The notes: generated by a model not told the origin, from the letters alone. DNA of 7,182 bases from Sulfurimonas sp. (GCA_026987995.1 JALSMC010000279.1:1-7182); one strand, 5' to 3'. Shown: positions 1 through 6,883, counted from the first letter of the stretch. Translations and numbers: made by a program.

Positions 1-246
1 TTTGTATACATACGAAAATACTTCTGCGATTGCTTTGTACATCTGGGCAGGGACTTCTCGGTCTATCTCTAGTTTTGAGAGCATTTCAACTAGGTCTTCA
101 TCTTTTTTGATGGGAATGTCATGGAGTTTTGCTATTTTTATGATGTTTTGTGCTGTAAAACCTTCACCTTTGGCTGTGACCTTTGGGGCACTAGATGACT
201 CACTATCGTATTTTAATGCTACAGCTTTGTCTTTTCTTTGACTCAT
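1..246 (-). CDS. flhX: FlhB C-terminal-domain homologue (FlhX/YlqH type), 3' end cut by window edge
   Basis: The first 82 codons are visible, from ATG at 246 to the left edge, without a stop. Translation starts MSQRKDKAVALKYDSE and shows the signature of the FlhB/YscU cytoplasmic switch domain: AVALKYD (residues 8-14), AP.V.AKG (20-26), a helix ending in IPI (44-46), and EVPAQMYKAIAEVFSYVYK (64-82). In full-length FlhB this block follows the self-cleaving NPTH loop and four membrane helices. Here the protein starts just before AVALKYD, so both are absent. Stand-alone copies are known as FlhX (HP1575) in Helicobacter pylori and YlqH in Bacillus; the H. pylori protein has been reported to substitute for the cleaved FlhB C-terminal part. 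Its start codon overlaps the stop of the FliK-like gene (ATGA at 243-246), so translation is probably coupled. Likely role, by family: a component of the flagellar export specificity switch. Only a few C-terminal residues should be missing. The family call is secure; the exact function is inferred. Confidence 0.9.
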   Translation of the reverse strand, partial: MSQRKDKAVALKYDSESSSAPKVTAKGEGFTAQNIIKIAKLHDIPIKKDEDLVEMLSKLEIDREVPAQMYKAIAEVFSYVYK

Positions 247-1523
247 CCCTTTACCTCAAATCCTGCATTTAAATCTTGGTTATATTCATTGTAAGCTGAA
301 GATAGAGTATCGTTGTCATCTAAAAAACGGATACTTACAGGTACGATATTTGCACCAAAAAGCTGTTGCTTGAGTGTCGCTATGTTATCTTGAAGTATTT
401 GTTTTAGTTCTTTATTTTGTGCTGTGATATTTATGTTGAGCTGGTTTGTCTCAAACATACCTAAACGAAGTTTAAGCTCGCCATAGTCTTTGAGATTTAA
501 CTCTATATCTGTAAAAAACTTATCATCTTTTGCACTTTTTATGGTGATGTTACCATCTTCTAAGGCATCCCAAGAATAGGGAATATAAAGCGAAGTTGAG
601 TTACTGAGCTGTGAGAGCAGTTGGTGATAGTCTATTTGCAATGTAAGTTTATCTATCTGTTTTAACAGTTCTGCTTTATTTTGAGATGAAGAGTTTTTTA
701 TCTCTTCATGGGCTTTAAGTAAAACTGCTTTAAGGTCATGAGAAAAAAGTTCTTTTGCTGAACCTTGTGTTTGCAGATGTTCGGGTTTATTTAAGAGGTT
801 TATCTTCTCAAAAAGAATTTTTGTTTCTTTTGAGAATAGCACATCCTTTGGCTGAAGTGTTTTATCTACTGAAGAGTTTAAACGCTGTGAGAGTTGATCT
901 AAAATGTTTGATACATTTTTACTCATTTGTGTTAGAGATACTAGGTCACTTTTAAGAGTTTTCAGTAGGTCTGTATTGGATAAATTTTTAAATAAATCAG
1001 ATGCGAGCAGCTCTTTAAGTTGTGTGTTGATAGTCGTTACATTAGGGAGTTTCGTCTCTTGCAAAACTTGTGAAAGCGCAGTTAGTGCATTTTTTAGAGT
1101 GACTTGAGGCGTTTGTAAATTTTTTATTTTATTTTCTAAGAAAAGTCCAGAGTTTTCTATTTTTGTTTTTAAACTACTCTCACTTATATCTTTGATATTA
1201 CTCAAAAAAGATGTAAGTTTTTTCTCTAGTGGCAGAGGATTTTTTTCTTGTTGTAGTGTTTGATGTAAGACTTTTATACTGCTACTCACAGTAGTGAGTT
1301 CTTTGAGAGTAGGATTGTTTTTAAGCATACTCAGTAGTTGCTTATTACTACTTTTATCACTTGTACTTCCTTGTAGGAGTCCATTGATTATGGATTTTAA
1401 GTCTTTGCCTTTAGTAAGAGTTTCAAGCTCTTTGGGTGTGATGGATTTTAGTACTTCACTCAAAGCAGTATTTGTGTTTGGCAAGAAGATATTAAGTGTT
1501 TTAGAAGTATTGAAATTTATCAT
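243..1523 (-). CDS. fliK: Flagellar hook-length control protein, FliK family
   Basis: This 426-residue protein ends in a FliK-type C-terminal domain at about residues 312-400: a short beta entry (IPYSWDALEDGNITIKS), the core LKDYGELKLRLGMFE (344-358), a strand LNINITAQN (362-370), then a helix and final strand (KQQLFGANIVPVSIRF, 385-400). In FliK this region contacts the FlhB switch domain and stops export of hook subunits once the hook is long enough. The first ~300 residues are low-complexity, rich in Leu, Lys, Ser, Thr and Asn and mostly helical, as expected for the poorly conserved ruler part. No signal peptide is visible; FliK is exported by the flagellar apparatus itself. The ATG at 1521-1523 is the first in frame, with only a weak AG-rich site before it (CTAAAG). 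The stop overlaps the flhX-like start by four bases, and the pairing of the two families supports the call. It may be a second FliK-like protein (as Bacillus YlqG is) rather than the main FliK. Confidence 0.8.
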   Translation of the reverse strand: MINFNTSKTLNIFLPNTNTALSEVLKSITPKELETLTKGKDLKSIINGLLQGSTSDKSSNKQLLSMLKNNPTLKELTTVSSSIKVLHQTLQQEKNPLPLEKKLTSFLSNIKDISESSLKTKIENSGLFLENKIKNLQTPQVTLKNALTALSQVLQETKLPNVTTINTQLKELLASDLFKNLSNTDLLKTLKSDLVSLTQMSKNVSNILDQLSQRLNSSVDKTLQPKDVLFSKETKILFEKINLLNKPEHLQTQGSAKELFSHDLKAVLLKAHEEIKNSSSQNKAELLKQIDKLTLQIDYHQLLSQLSNSTSLYIPYSWDALEDGNITIKSAKDDKFFTDIELNLKDYGELKLRLGMFETNQLNINITAQNKELKQILQDNIATLKQQLFGANIVPVSIRFLDDNDTLSSAYNEYNQDLNAGFEVKG

Positions 1524-1545
1524 ACTTTAGTATATCGTATTTTGG

Positions 1546-1551
1546 TATAAT
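1546..1551 (+). promoter_or_regulatory. Extended -10 promoter element for the plus-strand genes
   Basis: The plus strand carries TTTTGGTATAAT, a perfect TATAAT with the TGn extension, at about the right distance for transcription to start near 1558 and give a roughly 20-base leader before the ATG at 1578. No convincing -35 box is present 17 bases upstream, which is usual for vegetative promoters in Campylobacterota. It is the only strong promoter-like site seen upstream of the two plus-strand genes. Confidence 0.6.
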
Positions 1552-1554
1552 ATA
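1549..1554 (-). promoter_or_regulatory. Possible -10 element for the fliK-flhX pair
   Basis: On the minus strand the box TATATT (one mismatch to TATAAT) lies 25 bases before the fliK start and overlaps the plus-strand TATAAT by three bases. It would give a leader of around 18-20 bases. In such AT-rich DNA a one-mismatch box is easily found by chance, so this is tentative. Alternatives on the same strand are too near the ATG to leave room for a leader. Confidence 0.25.
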
Positions 1555-1564
1555 TTAAAATAAT

Positions 1565-1572
1565 AAAGGAAG
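1565..1572 (+). promoter_or_regulatory. Ribosome binding site deciding the start at 1578
   Basis: AAAGGAAG ends five bases before the ATG at 1578-1580, ideal Shine-Dalgarno spacing. An in-frame GTG at 1572 overlaps this site and cannot be served by it, so the ATG is preferred. Confidence 0.75.
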
Positions 1573-1577
1573 TGCTT

Positions 1578-1991
1578 ATGATTAGTGGTTTTGGCGGTAG
1601 TTCCGTAAATAGTGACTATCATCACTCAAGAGTCAAGTACTCAAGTAATCTTCCTGTCCCTTTTAATATGCCAAATGTTCTGCATAATCTACTTTTTGAA
1701 GATGTTGGTTTAGGGTTGAATGCCAAGCAAGATGATTTAAAAGAAACCCTTGTTTTCTCTTCTAAAGCACTGACAAAGATGGAAGAGCGATATGCTAAAA
1801 GTGAAAGAGAAGCACGAGCAAAAATACTTCAAGAACCAGATAATAAAGACTATGTAAAAGAGTTAGAAGAGATACAGCTTGATAGACTCGAAGCACATGC
1901 CCACTTTAAAGACTTAGTCACAGTAATGTCGGACTTATTAGTGAGAGAACAGTACACAAAACTTTTAGAGTTTAGTGGTCTACCTACATAA
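1578..1991 (+). CDS. Small helical protein of unknown function
   Basis: I do not recognise this 137-residue protein. It has no signal peptide, no hydrophobic segment and no cysteines. The first ~35 residues are polar and Gly/Ser/Asn-rich and probably flexible. From about residue 48 on it is almost wholly charged helix: a first long helix (50-84, with KMEERYAKSEREARAKIL), a break at QEPDNKDY (85-92), a second long helix (93-122, KELEEIQLDRLEAHAHFKDL), and a short ending VREQYTKLLEFSG (122-134). This helix-break-helix layout with a closing EQ..KLLE motif resembles the Spy/CpxP or heavy-metal-resistance fold, but those are normally periplasmic and this one lacks an export signal, so the likeness is topological only. 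The start is chosen at ATG 1578 because of the ribosome binding site at 1565-1572. The thiE-like gene follows after 19 bases, so the two are probably one transcript from the promoter at 1546-1551. Confidence 0.75.
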   Translation: MISGFGGSSVNSDYHHSRVKYSSNLPVPFNMPNVLHNLLFEDVGLGLNAKQDDLKETLVFSSKALTKMEERYAKSEREARAKILQEPDNKDYVKELEEIQLDRLEAHAHFKDLVTVMSDLLVREQYTKLLEFSGLPT

Positions 1992-2010
1992 GGGAAAATA
2001 AAAAAAATCA

Positions 2011-2529
2011 ATGATTAAAAGTTACCTCATAACATCCAAACCCTCATTTTTACAACTCAAAAAACATCGACCTGCGTTTGCACTTTATCGAGATAAAGAG
2101 ACAACAGAGTATCCTTTTCATGCCCAGAATTTTCTACAAATGTGTAAATCCATTCCAGATTTAAAAGCTTTTTTGCATCAAGATTATGTACTTGCAGATA
2201 GATTAAATGCACAAGGGGTACACTTGACATCCCTACAGTTTGATGAGATAACAAGAGCTAAAGACTTAGGTTTAGAAGTGATAATCTCTTGTCATACTAA
2301 AGAAGAAGTACTTAAAGCTGAAAAATTAGGAGCTACTTATGTTACTTATAGCCCAATATTTGATACACCAAATAAAGGGGAGCCTAAAGGTGTTGAAGAT
2401 TTAAAAAAACTTGTAAAATCTACACCACTTAAAGTTTTTGCTCTTGGTGGCATTATAAGCGAGGAACAGGTAAATGCAGTAGAGCAGAGTGGAGCATATG
2501 GTTTTGCATCTATCCGTTACTTTACTTAA
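2011..2529 (+). CDS. Thiamine-phosphate-synthase-like protein (ThiE/TenI superfamily), short and divergent
   Basis: The 172 residues follow the ThiE/TenI TIM-barrel order: YLITS (5-9) as the first strand, YRDK (26-29) in place of the usual Q.R.K pyrimidine/phosphate site, ADRLNAQGVHL (62-72), SCHTKEEVLKAEKLGATYV (93-111), YSPIFDTPNKG (113-123) and ALGGI (144-148). ThiE joins hydroxymethylpyrimidine pyrophosphate with thiazole phosphate to make thiamine phosphate. Authentic ThiE is usually about 200-220 residues. This one is shorter, and the GQ.D motif after GVHL, which supplies a Mg2+-binding Asp, reads T-S-L-Q (73-76); the phosphate loop TPTK reads TPNK (119-122). It may be a weakly active or repurposed paralogue; TenI (thiazole tautomerase) is another option, though I see no residue that settles it. 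No other thiamine genes are nearby. The ATG at 2011 gives a normal start of the barrel; the best Shine-Dalgarno-like site (AGGGA, 1991-1995) is rather far at 15 bases. Confidence 0.75.
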   Translation: MIKSYLITSKPSFLQLKKHRPAFALYRDKETTEYPFHAQNFLQMCKSIPDLKAFLHQDYVLADRLNAQGVHLTSLQFDEITRAKDLGLEVIISCHTKEEVLKAEKLGATYVTYSPIFDTPNKGEPKGVEDLKKLVKSTPLKVFALGGIISEEQVNAVEQSGAYGFASIRYFT

Positions 2530-2543
2530 TTACTTTACAAATC

Positions 2544-5381
2544 CTACAAGTCATAAAACTTATCAACAAACGCTACAACCTTGTCAAGCACCCTAGGAAC
2601 TATCTTTTTTCGCTCAAGTAGTTTAGGTTTTACAAGTAGAGTATTTGCTATGTCATCTTTAAGAGGTTTTCTCTCTTCATAAACATAAGTATCAACTACT
2701 TGTCTAACTTTAATGCAGTCAAGTTTTTCTTCAGAACATAGCTTTTTATATGCACTCTCCTTTTCCTCTTCCCAAAACTTCTCAAACTCATTTTCAATAT
2801 CATCAGAGTCACTAATATGAAGCATATTTTCATTGATAAACTTCTCTATAAGCTCTTTTTTACTTCTAAGGTGTGCTTGACCATTGATAATAGCCATAAT
2901 GTTGTTTTTGTGTGTCTCTTTGTCTTTCTCGTCCGCATCTTTATATCTTGCAAGAAGTTGCAGTATGTAAAGCACATTTATCTCATCTTTATGTATGAGT
3001 TCAAGTTCAAAATCTACATCATCAAGTATAGATACTTTTTCGCCTTTTTCACCTATACCATCTTTGATCTCTTCATACAAATCAAGATACTTAGACTTAT
3101 AATCCTCAAACTCTTGTTCACTCATAGATAAGTCAGTCCATTTAAAGTCACTAAAGCTATCAAGTATATTTTTAAGCCTTAAGATATTTCTAAAAGCCTT
3201 GATAAACTCTAACTGTTTATCTTCCCCTTCATTTTTTAAACTATCTACACTGCTTACAGTGGGAGTTATTTTTACAAGTGTCTCAAAGGCTTCATTAAAG
3301 TACTTTACATACTCTTCGTATGGTTGCATTATGATGATGTCTTTTGCATCTTTGTTTGAAAAGAGTGCTATAGCATCATCGGTGTTTTTCTTTAAGTTTC
3401 TAAAGCAGACTATATTACCTTGTGACTTCTTCTCATTTAAAATTCTATTTGTTCTTGAAAAAGCTTGAACTAAACCATGATACTTAAGGTTTTTATCTAC
3501 ATACAGAGTATTAAGGCTTGGACTATCAAAACCTGTGAGAAACATATTTACCACCAAAAGTATGTCTATCTCTCTATTTTTTACTTTTTTAGATATGTCA
3601 TTGTAGTAGTTATAGTAACTTTGTGTATCTCTAGTTGTAAACTTAGTCCCAAACATAGCATTATAGTCACCTATGTAGCTCTCTAGCTTATCACGAGAGT
3701 GCTGGTTGATATGTTCTTCATCTACACTTGCACCATCGCTCTCATCAAGCTCATAAATGCCATTTGCATCTTTGTCATCTTCATTTGCACTGTATGAAAA
3801 GATAGTAGCTACTTTAAGAGTATGCTTTTTACTTTTAAAGAGTTCATAGTATTTACTCAGCATATCAATCCCACTCACACACATCATAGCGGTAAACTCT
3901 TGAGCGTGTGTCTTTCGTGAGTGGTTAGCGATTATGTAGTTTGTAATCTTCTCTACCCTATCATCACTCTCTAAAAGTTCCTTAGTATCTATGTTCTCTA
4001 CATCTATGTCTATACCTGAAGTACTATTTGCCTTTTCTTTGTACCTACCTACATATTCCACCGAAAATTTTAGAACATTATCATCAGCGATGGCATCCGT
4101 TATGACATACTTATGAAGTGATTTATCAAACAGCTCTGTTGTCGTTCTTTTACCAAGTTTATTACCAACTGCATTTTCTACAAATATCGGTGTACCGGTA
4201 AAACCTATCATCTGGTTCTTGTTAAAAAACTTCGTGATAGCTAAGTGAGTCTCCCCAAACTGACTACGATGACACTCATCAAATATAAACACGATATGCT
4301 CATCTCTAAGTATCTGCATCTGAGCTAAGTACTGCTTTTTACTAATGGCGGTATTTAACTTCTGAATTGTAGTTACTATAAGTTTAGTATCATCACTAAA
4401 CTGCTTTACAAGTGCTTTTGTGTTGTCTGTTCCATCGACTGAGCCATCGCTAAAACTATTGAACTCTTTAGTAGTCTGATAATCCAAATCTTTTCTATCG
4501 ACAACAAACACAACTTTTTTCACTTGAGGGAGTTTAGTGAGTATTTGCGCTGTTTTAAAAGAGGTCAGCGTTTTCCCACTCCCTGTAGTATGCCAAATGT
4601 AACCGTTCTTATCTGAGTTTTGGACTCTATCTATGATGGCTTCTGTGGCATAAAACTGATACGGTCTGAGTATCATCAGTATCTTAGGTACTTGAGCTAA
4701 TACTATATACTTACAAATCATCTTAGAGATATGACATCTCTCTAAAAACACATCTGTAAACTCTTCAAGGTTTGTTATGTTTTTATTTTCTACATCAGCC
4801 CAAAAAAATGTCTGTTTAAAGGACTGTTTACGGTTATTTGCATAGTATTTAGTATTGGCACCATTACTTATAACAAACACTTGTACATAGTTAAAAAGAG
4901 CATTGTTTGAAGCAAAGGAGTGTCTTTGGTAACGGTTTATCTGATTAAAGGCTTCTTTTATCTCTAAACCTCTTCGCTTTAGTTCTATCTGAACAAGTGG
5001 AAGCCCATTTATAAGCAGTGTTACATCATAACGGTTTTTATAAACGCCATTTATGGTTATTTGACTACTTACTTGGAAGATATTTTGACACCAGTGCTCA
5101 GAGTCTAAAAACTCTATGTACTTTGTAGTTCCATCATCTAAAGGCAGAACAAACTTATCTCTAAGTATCATTGCCTTCTCAAAGACTGAACCTTTGTTAA
5201 GGTGGTTAAGCACACGTTTGAACTCACTCTCACTCATTGAAAATTTATTATGTTTTTCTAGTTGTAGTTTTAGGTTTACTTCAAGCCATCTATCATCTTT
5301 GATAATGACTTTTTCATACTCTAAGCCTACAAGTTGTTTGATGAGACTCTCTTCTAGTACTGCTTCGCTTTGTTTACTCAT
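2544..5381 (-). CDS. hsdR: Type I restriction enzyme R subunit (HsdR), EcoR124I-like
   Basis: This 945-residue protein is the motor and nuclease subunit of a type I restriction-modification complex. With HsdM and HsdS it translocates unmodified DNA and cuts at a distance. The N-terminal nuclease has the PD-(D/E)xK residues D119, E133 and K135 (in RYDV...LVQIELKRRG), followed by the RecB-like Q...Y motif (Q147, Y151); the D-E-K spacing is that of EcoR124I. Two RecA-like motor domains follow: Walker A HTTGSGKT (264-271), DECH (368-371), TGTP (395-398), FLTGFDSPSLNTLYVDK (614-630) and motif VI QAFSRTNR (639-646). Residues from about 690 form the helical C-terminal part that docks on the methylase. 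All key residues are present, so it should be active. It is somewhat shorter than EcoR124I HsdR (about 1,040). The ATG at 5379-5381 has a good ribosome site inside the end of the preceding gene, three bases after whose stop it starts. The gene ends 14 bases from the oppositely oriented thiE-like gene. Confidence 0.97.
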   Translation of the reverse strand: MSKQSEAVLEESLIKQLVGLEYEKVIIKDDRWLEVNLKLQLEKHNKFSMSESEFKRVLNHLNKGSVFEKAMILRDKFVLPLDDGTTKYIEFLDSEHWCQNIFQVSSQITINGVYKNRYDVTLLINGLPLVQIELKRRGLEIKEAFNQINRYQRHSFASNNALFNYVQVFVISNGANTKYYANNRKQSFKQTFFWADVENKNITNLEEFTDVFLERCHISKMICKYIVLAQVPKILMILRPYQFYATEAIIDRVQNSDKNGYIWHTTGSGKTLTSFKTAQILTKLPQVKKVVFVVDRKDLDYQTTKEFNSFSDGSVDGTDNTKALVKQFSDDTKLIVTTIQKLNTAISKKQYLAQMQILRDEHIVFIFDECHRSQFGETHLAITKFFNKNQMIGFTGTPIFVENAVGNKLGKRTTTELFDKSLHKYVITDAIADDNVLKFSVEYVGRYKEKANSTSGIDIDVENIDTKELLESDDRVEKITNYIIANHSRKTHAQEFTAMMCVSGIDMLSKYYELFKSKKHTLKVATIFSYSANEDDKDANGIYELDESDGASVDEEHINQHSRDKLESYIGDYNAMFGTKFTTRDTQSYYNYYNDISKKVKNREIDILLVVNMFLTGFDSPSLNTLYVDKNLKYHGLVQAFSRTNRILNEKKSQGNIVCFRNLKKNTDDAIALFSNKDAKDIIIMQPYEEYVKYFNEAFETLVKITPTVSSVDSLKNEGEDKQLEFIKAFRNILRLKNILDSFSDFKWTDLSMSEQEFEDYKSKYLDLYEEIKDGIGEKGEKVSILDDVDFELELIHKDEINVLYILQLLARYKDADEKDKETHKNNIMAIINGQAHLRSKKELIEKFINENMLHISDSDDIENEFEKFWEEEKESAYKKLCSEEKLDCIKVRQVVDTYVYEERKPLKDDIANTLLVKPKLLERKKIVPRVLDKVVAFVDKFYDL

Positions 5382-5384
5382 ATT

Positions 5385-6878
5385 TTACCTTTTTGTAATC
5401 CTCTTAACTGAGATAATAAAGTGATAAATCAATCCAGAATAAGCTATATAAAATAATAGACTGATAAACTCCATATCTTTGTTTAAAAAGTGTTTAACAG
5501 GAAGTATATTCTTTACAATATGATTTAAAGTATCTAAGTTATCAAATGAATGACTACTAACCACCCATTCATGAAATGGAATTAAAATGAGTAACCACAT
5601 TAAAGGTAGAAAATACCATTGACCAAAATTTGAAAGTAGTCTATTAAGAAAAAGCATAGTTTTTTTAGCAGGGCTTCTTAAAAATAATGTTTCGCTCATC
5701 TCTTTATTCATTTCACAAGAAAAGTATCTATTTGCTTCTGATGTATTACCTATCTTATCAAAAGAGTGTTTTATTATTCTAAATGTTTCTTTATTTGTGT
5801 TTAGAGGATTAATCTTCGCACCTAAAAAATTTGGATATTCTTTGAGGTTTGCACTACTAAAGTCTAAACCACTTATAAAATTTGTATTTCTCATATTTAT
5901 AAAATTGAGGAATGTAACATATTCAAACTTAGTGGAACAGTTTTCACATTTTTCATAACTCGTTCCAAAACGGCAATACTCAAATCCAACATACTCTTCA
6001 AATATACTTTTATAAATGAACAAGTTATCAAAATTACTCGTGTAACAATCTACTAAGCCTTTAAAGTTACAGTTTGATATTGAACAGTCGACAATATTTC
6101 TAGCTTTTTTGAGTTCAACTTTCTCATGAAATATTGTATCGACCAGAGATAAACTCTCTACTGCATGATAATTTAAAATAAATCTATCTTCTACAATAGA
6201 GTTAGACATACTAAACTCTTTTATCTCTCCAGTAAAACCTTTTGAGTTTTTGAAGATGGGCTGTTTAAAAGTAGTATCTTCAAATGTAAGTTTGTTAAAA
6301 CTACAGTCACAAAATAAAGAATTGTCAATAGTCATCTTTCTACCATCACCGAATGAAACAACTCCATCATTAAACTCACACTTTTGGAATAAAACATTAG
6401 ACTCATTTTCTAATATATAGAAATTATATAAGAGTAAAGCATTTTGAAATTTACAGTCATGAAAAAAACATTCAGTATTATGTAAATCTAAATAACTTAT
6501 GCTGAATTTACAATAATTAAAATATATCCTTTCTAATTTTCGAAGTAATCTTGTATATTCAAAAGAGTCAATGTCTTTACTTTGAGGAAAATAGATTTCA
6601 TTCAAAACTATCATTATTCTTATATTATTAAAATTAATAGTAGTAGTAGTATTACTTGCTGTTTCATCTTCAAGATATTCTAATATATGTTCTTTAGTAC
6701 CTACTTCATTAGATTCCAATAAAGAAGCTATTAAGTACATCAATTCTCGATAAAAACTATTTAAAAATCCAATTTTATGAAAATCTTGGGAGTACTCATG
6801 TTTTTCACAATGTAAAATACATTTATCTTCATGCTCATATGTATTTAAATTACAATCTTCTAATAAGCATTCAGCCAT
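5385..6878 (-). CDS. Pentapeptide-repeat protein with N-terminal zinc-finger motif and two C-terminal membrane helices
   Basis: A 497-residue accessory protein lies between hsdS and hsdR. Parts in order: (1) a Cys/His cluster C4-x4-C9-x10-C20-x2-H23-C24-x2-H27, suited to bind zinc; (2) a helical stretch (~30-115); (3) irregular pentapeptide-like repeats (~116-345) with recurring Phe/Leu five residues apart and small Cys/Ser/Thr between, such as FNYCKF (120-125), FHDCKF (139-144), FQKCEF (164-169), FCDCSFNKLTFEDTTF (189-204), FEYCRF (299-304) and the regular end LDFSSANL (338-345), plus a CxxC at 311-314; (4) a linker FRIIKHSFDKIGNTSEANRYF (366-386), of a kind I recall in pentapeptide proteins with membrane tails; (5) two hydrophobic segments, ~421-438 and ~471-490, with a basic C-terminus (VKRITKR). 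Pentapeptide repeats form a right-handed beta-helix; some (Qnr, MfpA) mimic DNA and bind gyrase. A membrane-anchored accessory role in the restriction system is inferred from position only. The gene is clearly more AT-rich than its neighbours, suggesting separate acquisition. Confidence 0.88.
   Translation of the reverse strand: MAECLLEDCNLNTYEHEDKCILHCEKHEYSQDFHKIGFLNSFYRELMYLIASLLESNEVGTKEHILEYLEDETASNTTTTINFNNIRIMIVLNEIYFPQSKDIDSFEYTRLLRKLERIYFNYCKFSISYLDLHNTECFFHDCKFQNALLLYNFYILENESNVLFQKCEFNDGVVSFGDGRKMTIDNSLFCDCSFNKLTFEDTTFKQPIFKNSKGFTGEIKEFSMSNSIVEDRFILNYHAVESLSLVDTIFHEKVELKKARNIVDCSISNCNFKGLVDCYTSNFDNLFIYKSIFEEYVGFEYCRFGTSYEKCENCSTKFEYVTFLNFINMRNTNFISGLDFSSANLKEYPNFLGAKINPLNTNKETFRIIKHSFDKIGNTSEANRYFSCEMNKEMSETLFLRSPAKKTMLFLNRLLSNFGQWYFLPLMWLLILIPFHEWVVSSHSFDNLDTLNHIVKNILPVKHFLNKDMEFISLLFYIAYSGLIYHFIISVKRITKR
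5388..5394 (-). promoter_or_regulatory. hsdR ribosome binding site inside the upstream gene
   Basis: On the minus strand AAAAAGG ends six bases before the hsdR ATG. It lies within the last codons of the pentapeptide-repeat gene, whose stop (5385-5387) falls in the spacer. This arrangement favours re-initiation and keeps HsdR production tied to translation of the gene before it. Confidence 0.75.
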
Positions 6879-6883
6879 AATAA

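Noticed and set aside
2..1530. Plus-strand open frames opposite flhX and fliK, and the minus-strand frame at 2057-2254 opposite the thiE-like gene
   Set aside because: The other strand carries recognisable conserved proteins across these regions; the translations have no recognisable content.
1532..1537. CGATAT on the minus strand, like a sigma-28 flagellar -10 box before fliK
   Set aside because: It ends eight bases from the ATG, which would leave practically no leader, and no matching -35 element stands at the right distance.
1572..1577. Alternative GTG start two codons before the ATG at 1578
   Set aside because: The GTG overlaps the AAAGGAAG ribosome site, leaving no spacing, while the ATG has an ideal five-base spacer.
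2000..2007. Run of eight A between the ribosome site and start of the thiE-like gene
   Set aside because: Such A runs are common in this AT-rich DNA, and known phase-variable tracts in this group are mostly G/C; there is no evidence of variation.
2817..5424. Several plus-strand open frames of 69-104 codons opposite hsdR (2817-3131, 3199-3468, 3477-3686, 5116-5424)
   Set aside because: They lie antisense to an intact, well-conserved gene, have low-complexity Phe/Ile/Ser-rich translations and show no family motif.
6638..6651. TAG trinucleotide repeat (about 4.7 units) in the pentapeptide gene
   Set aside because: It encodes a short Thr run, and a triplet repeat would not shift the frame, so it is not a phase-variation switch.
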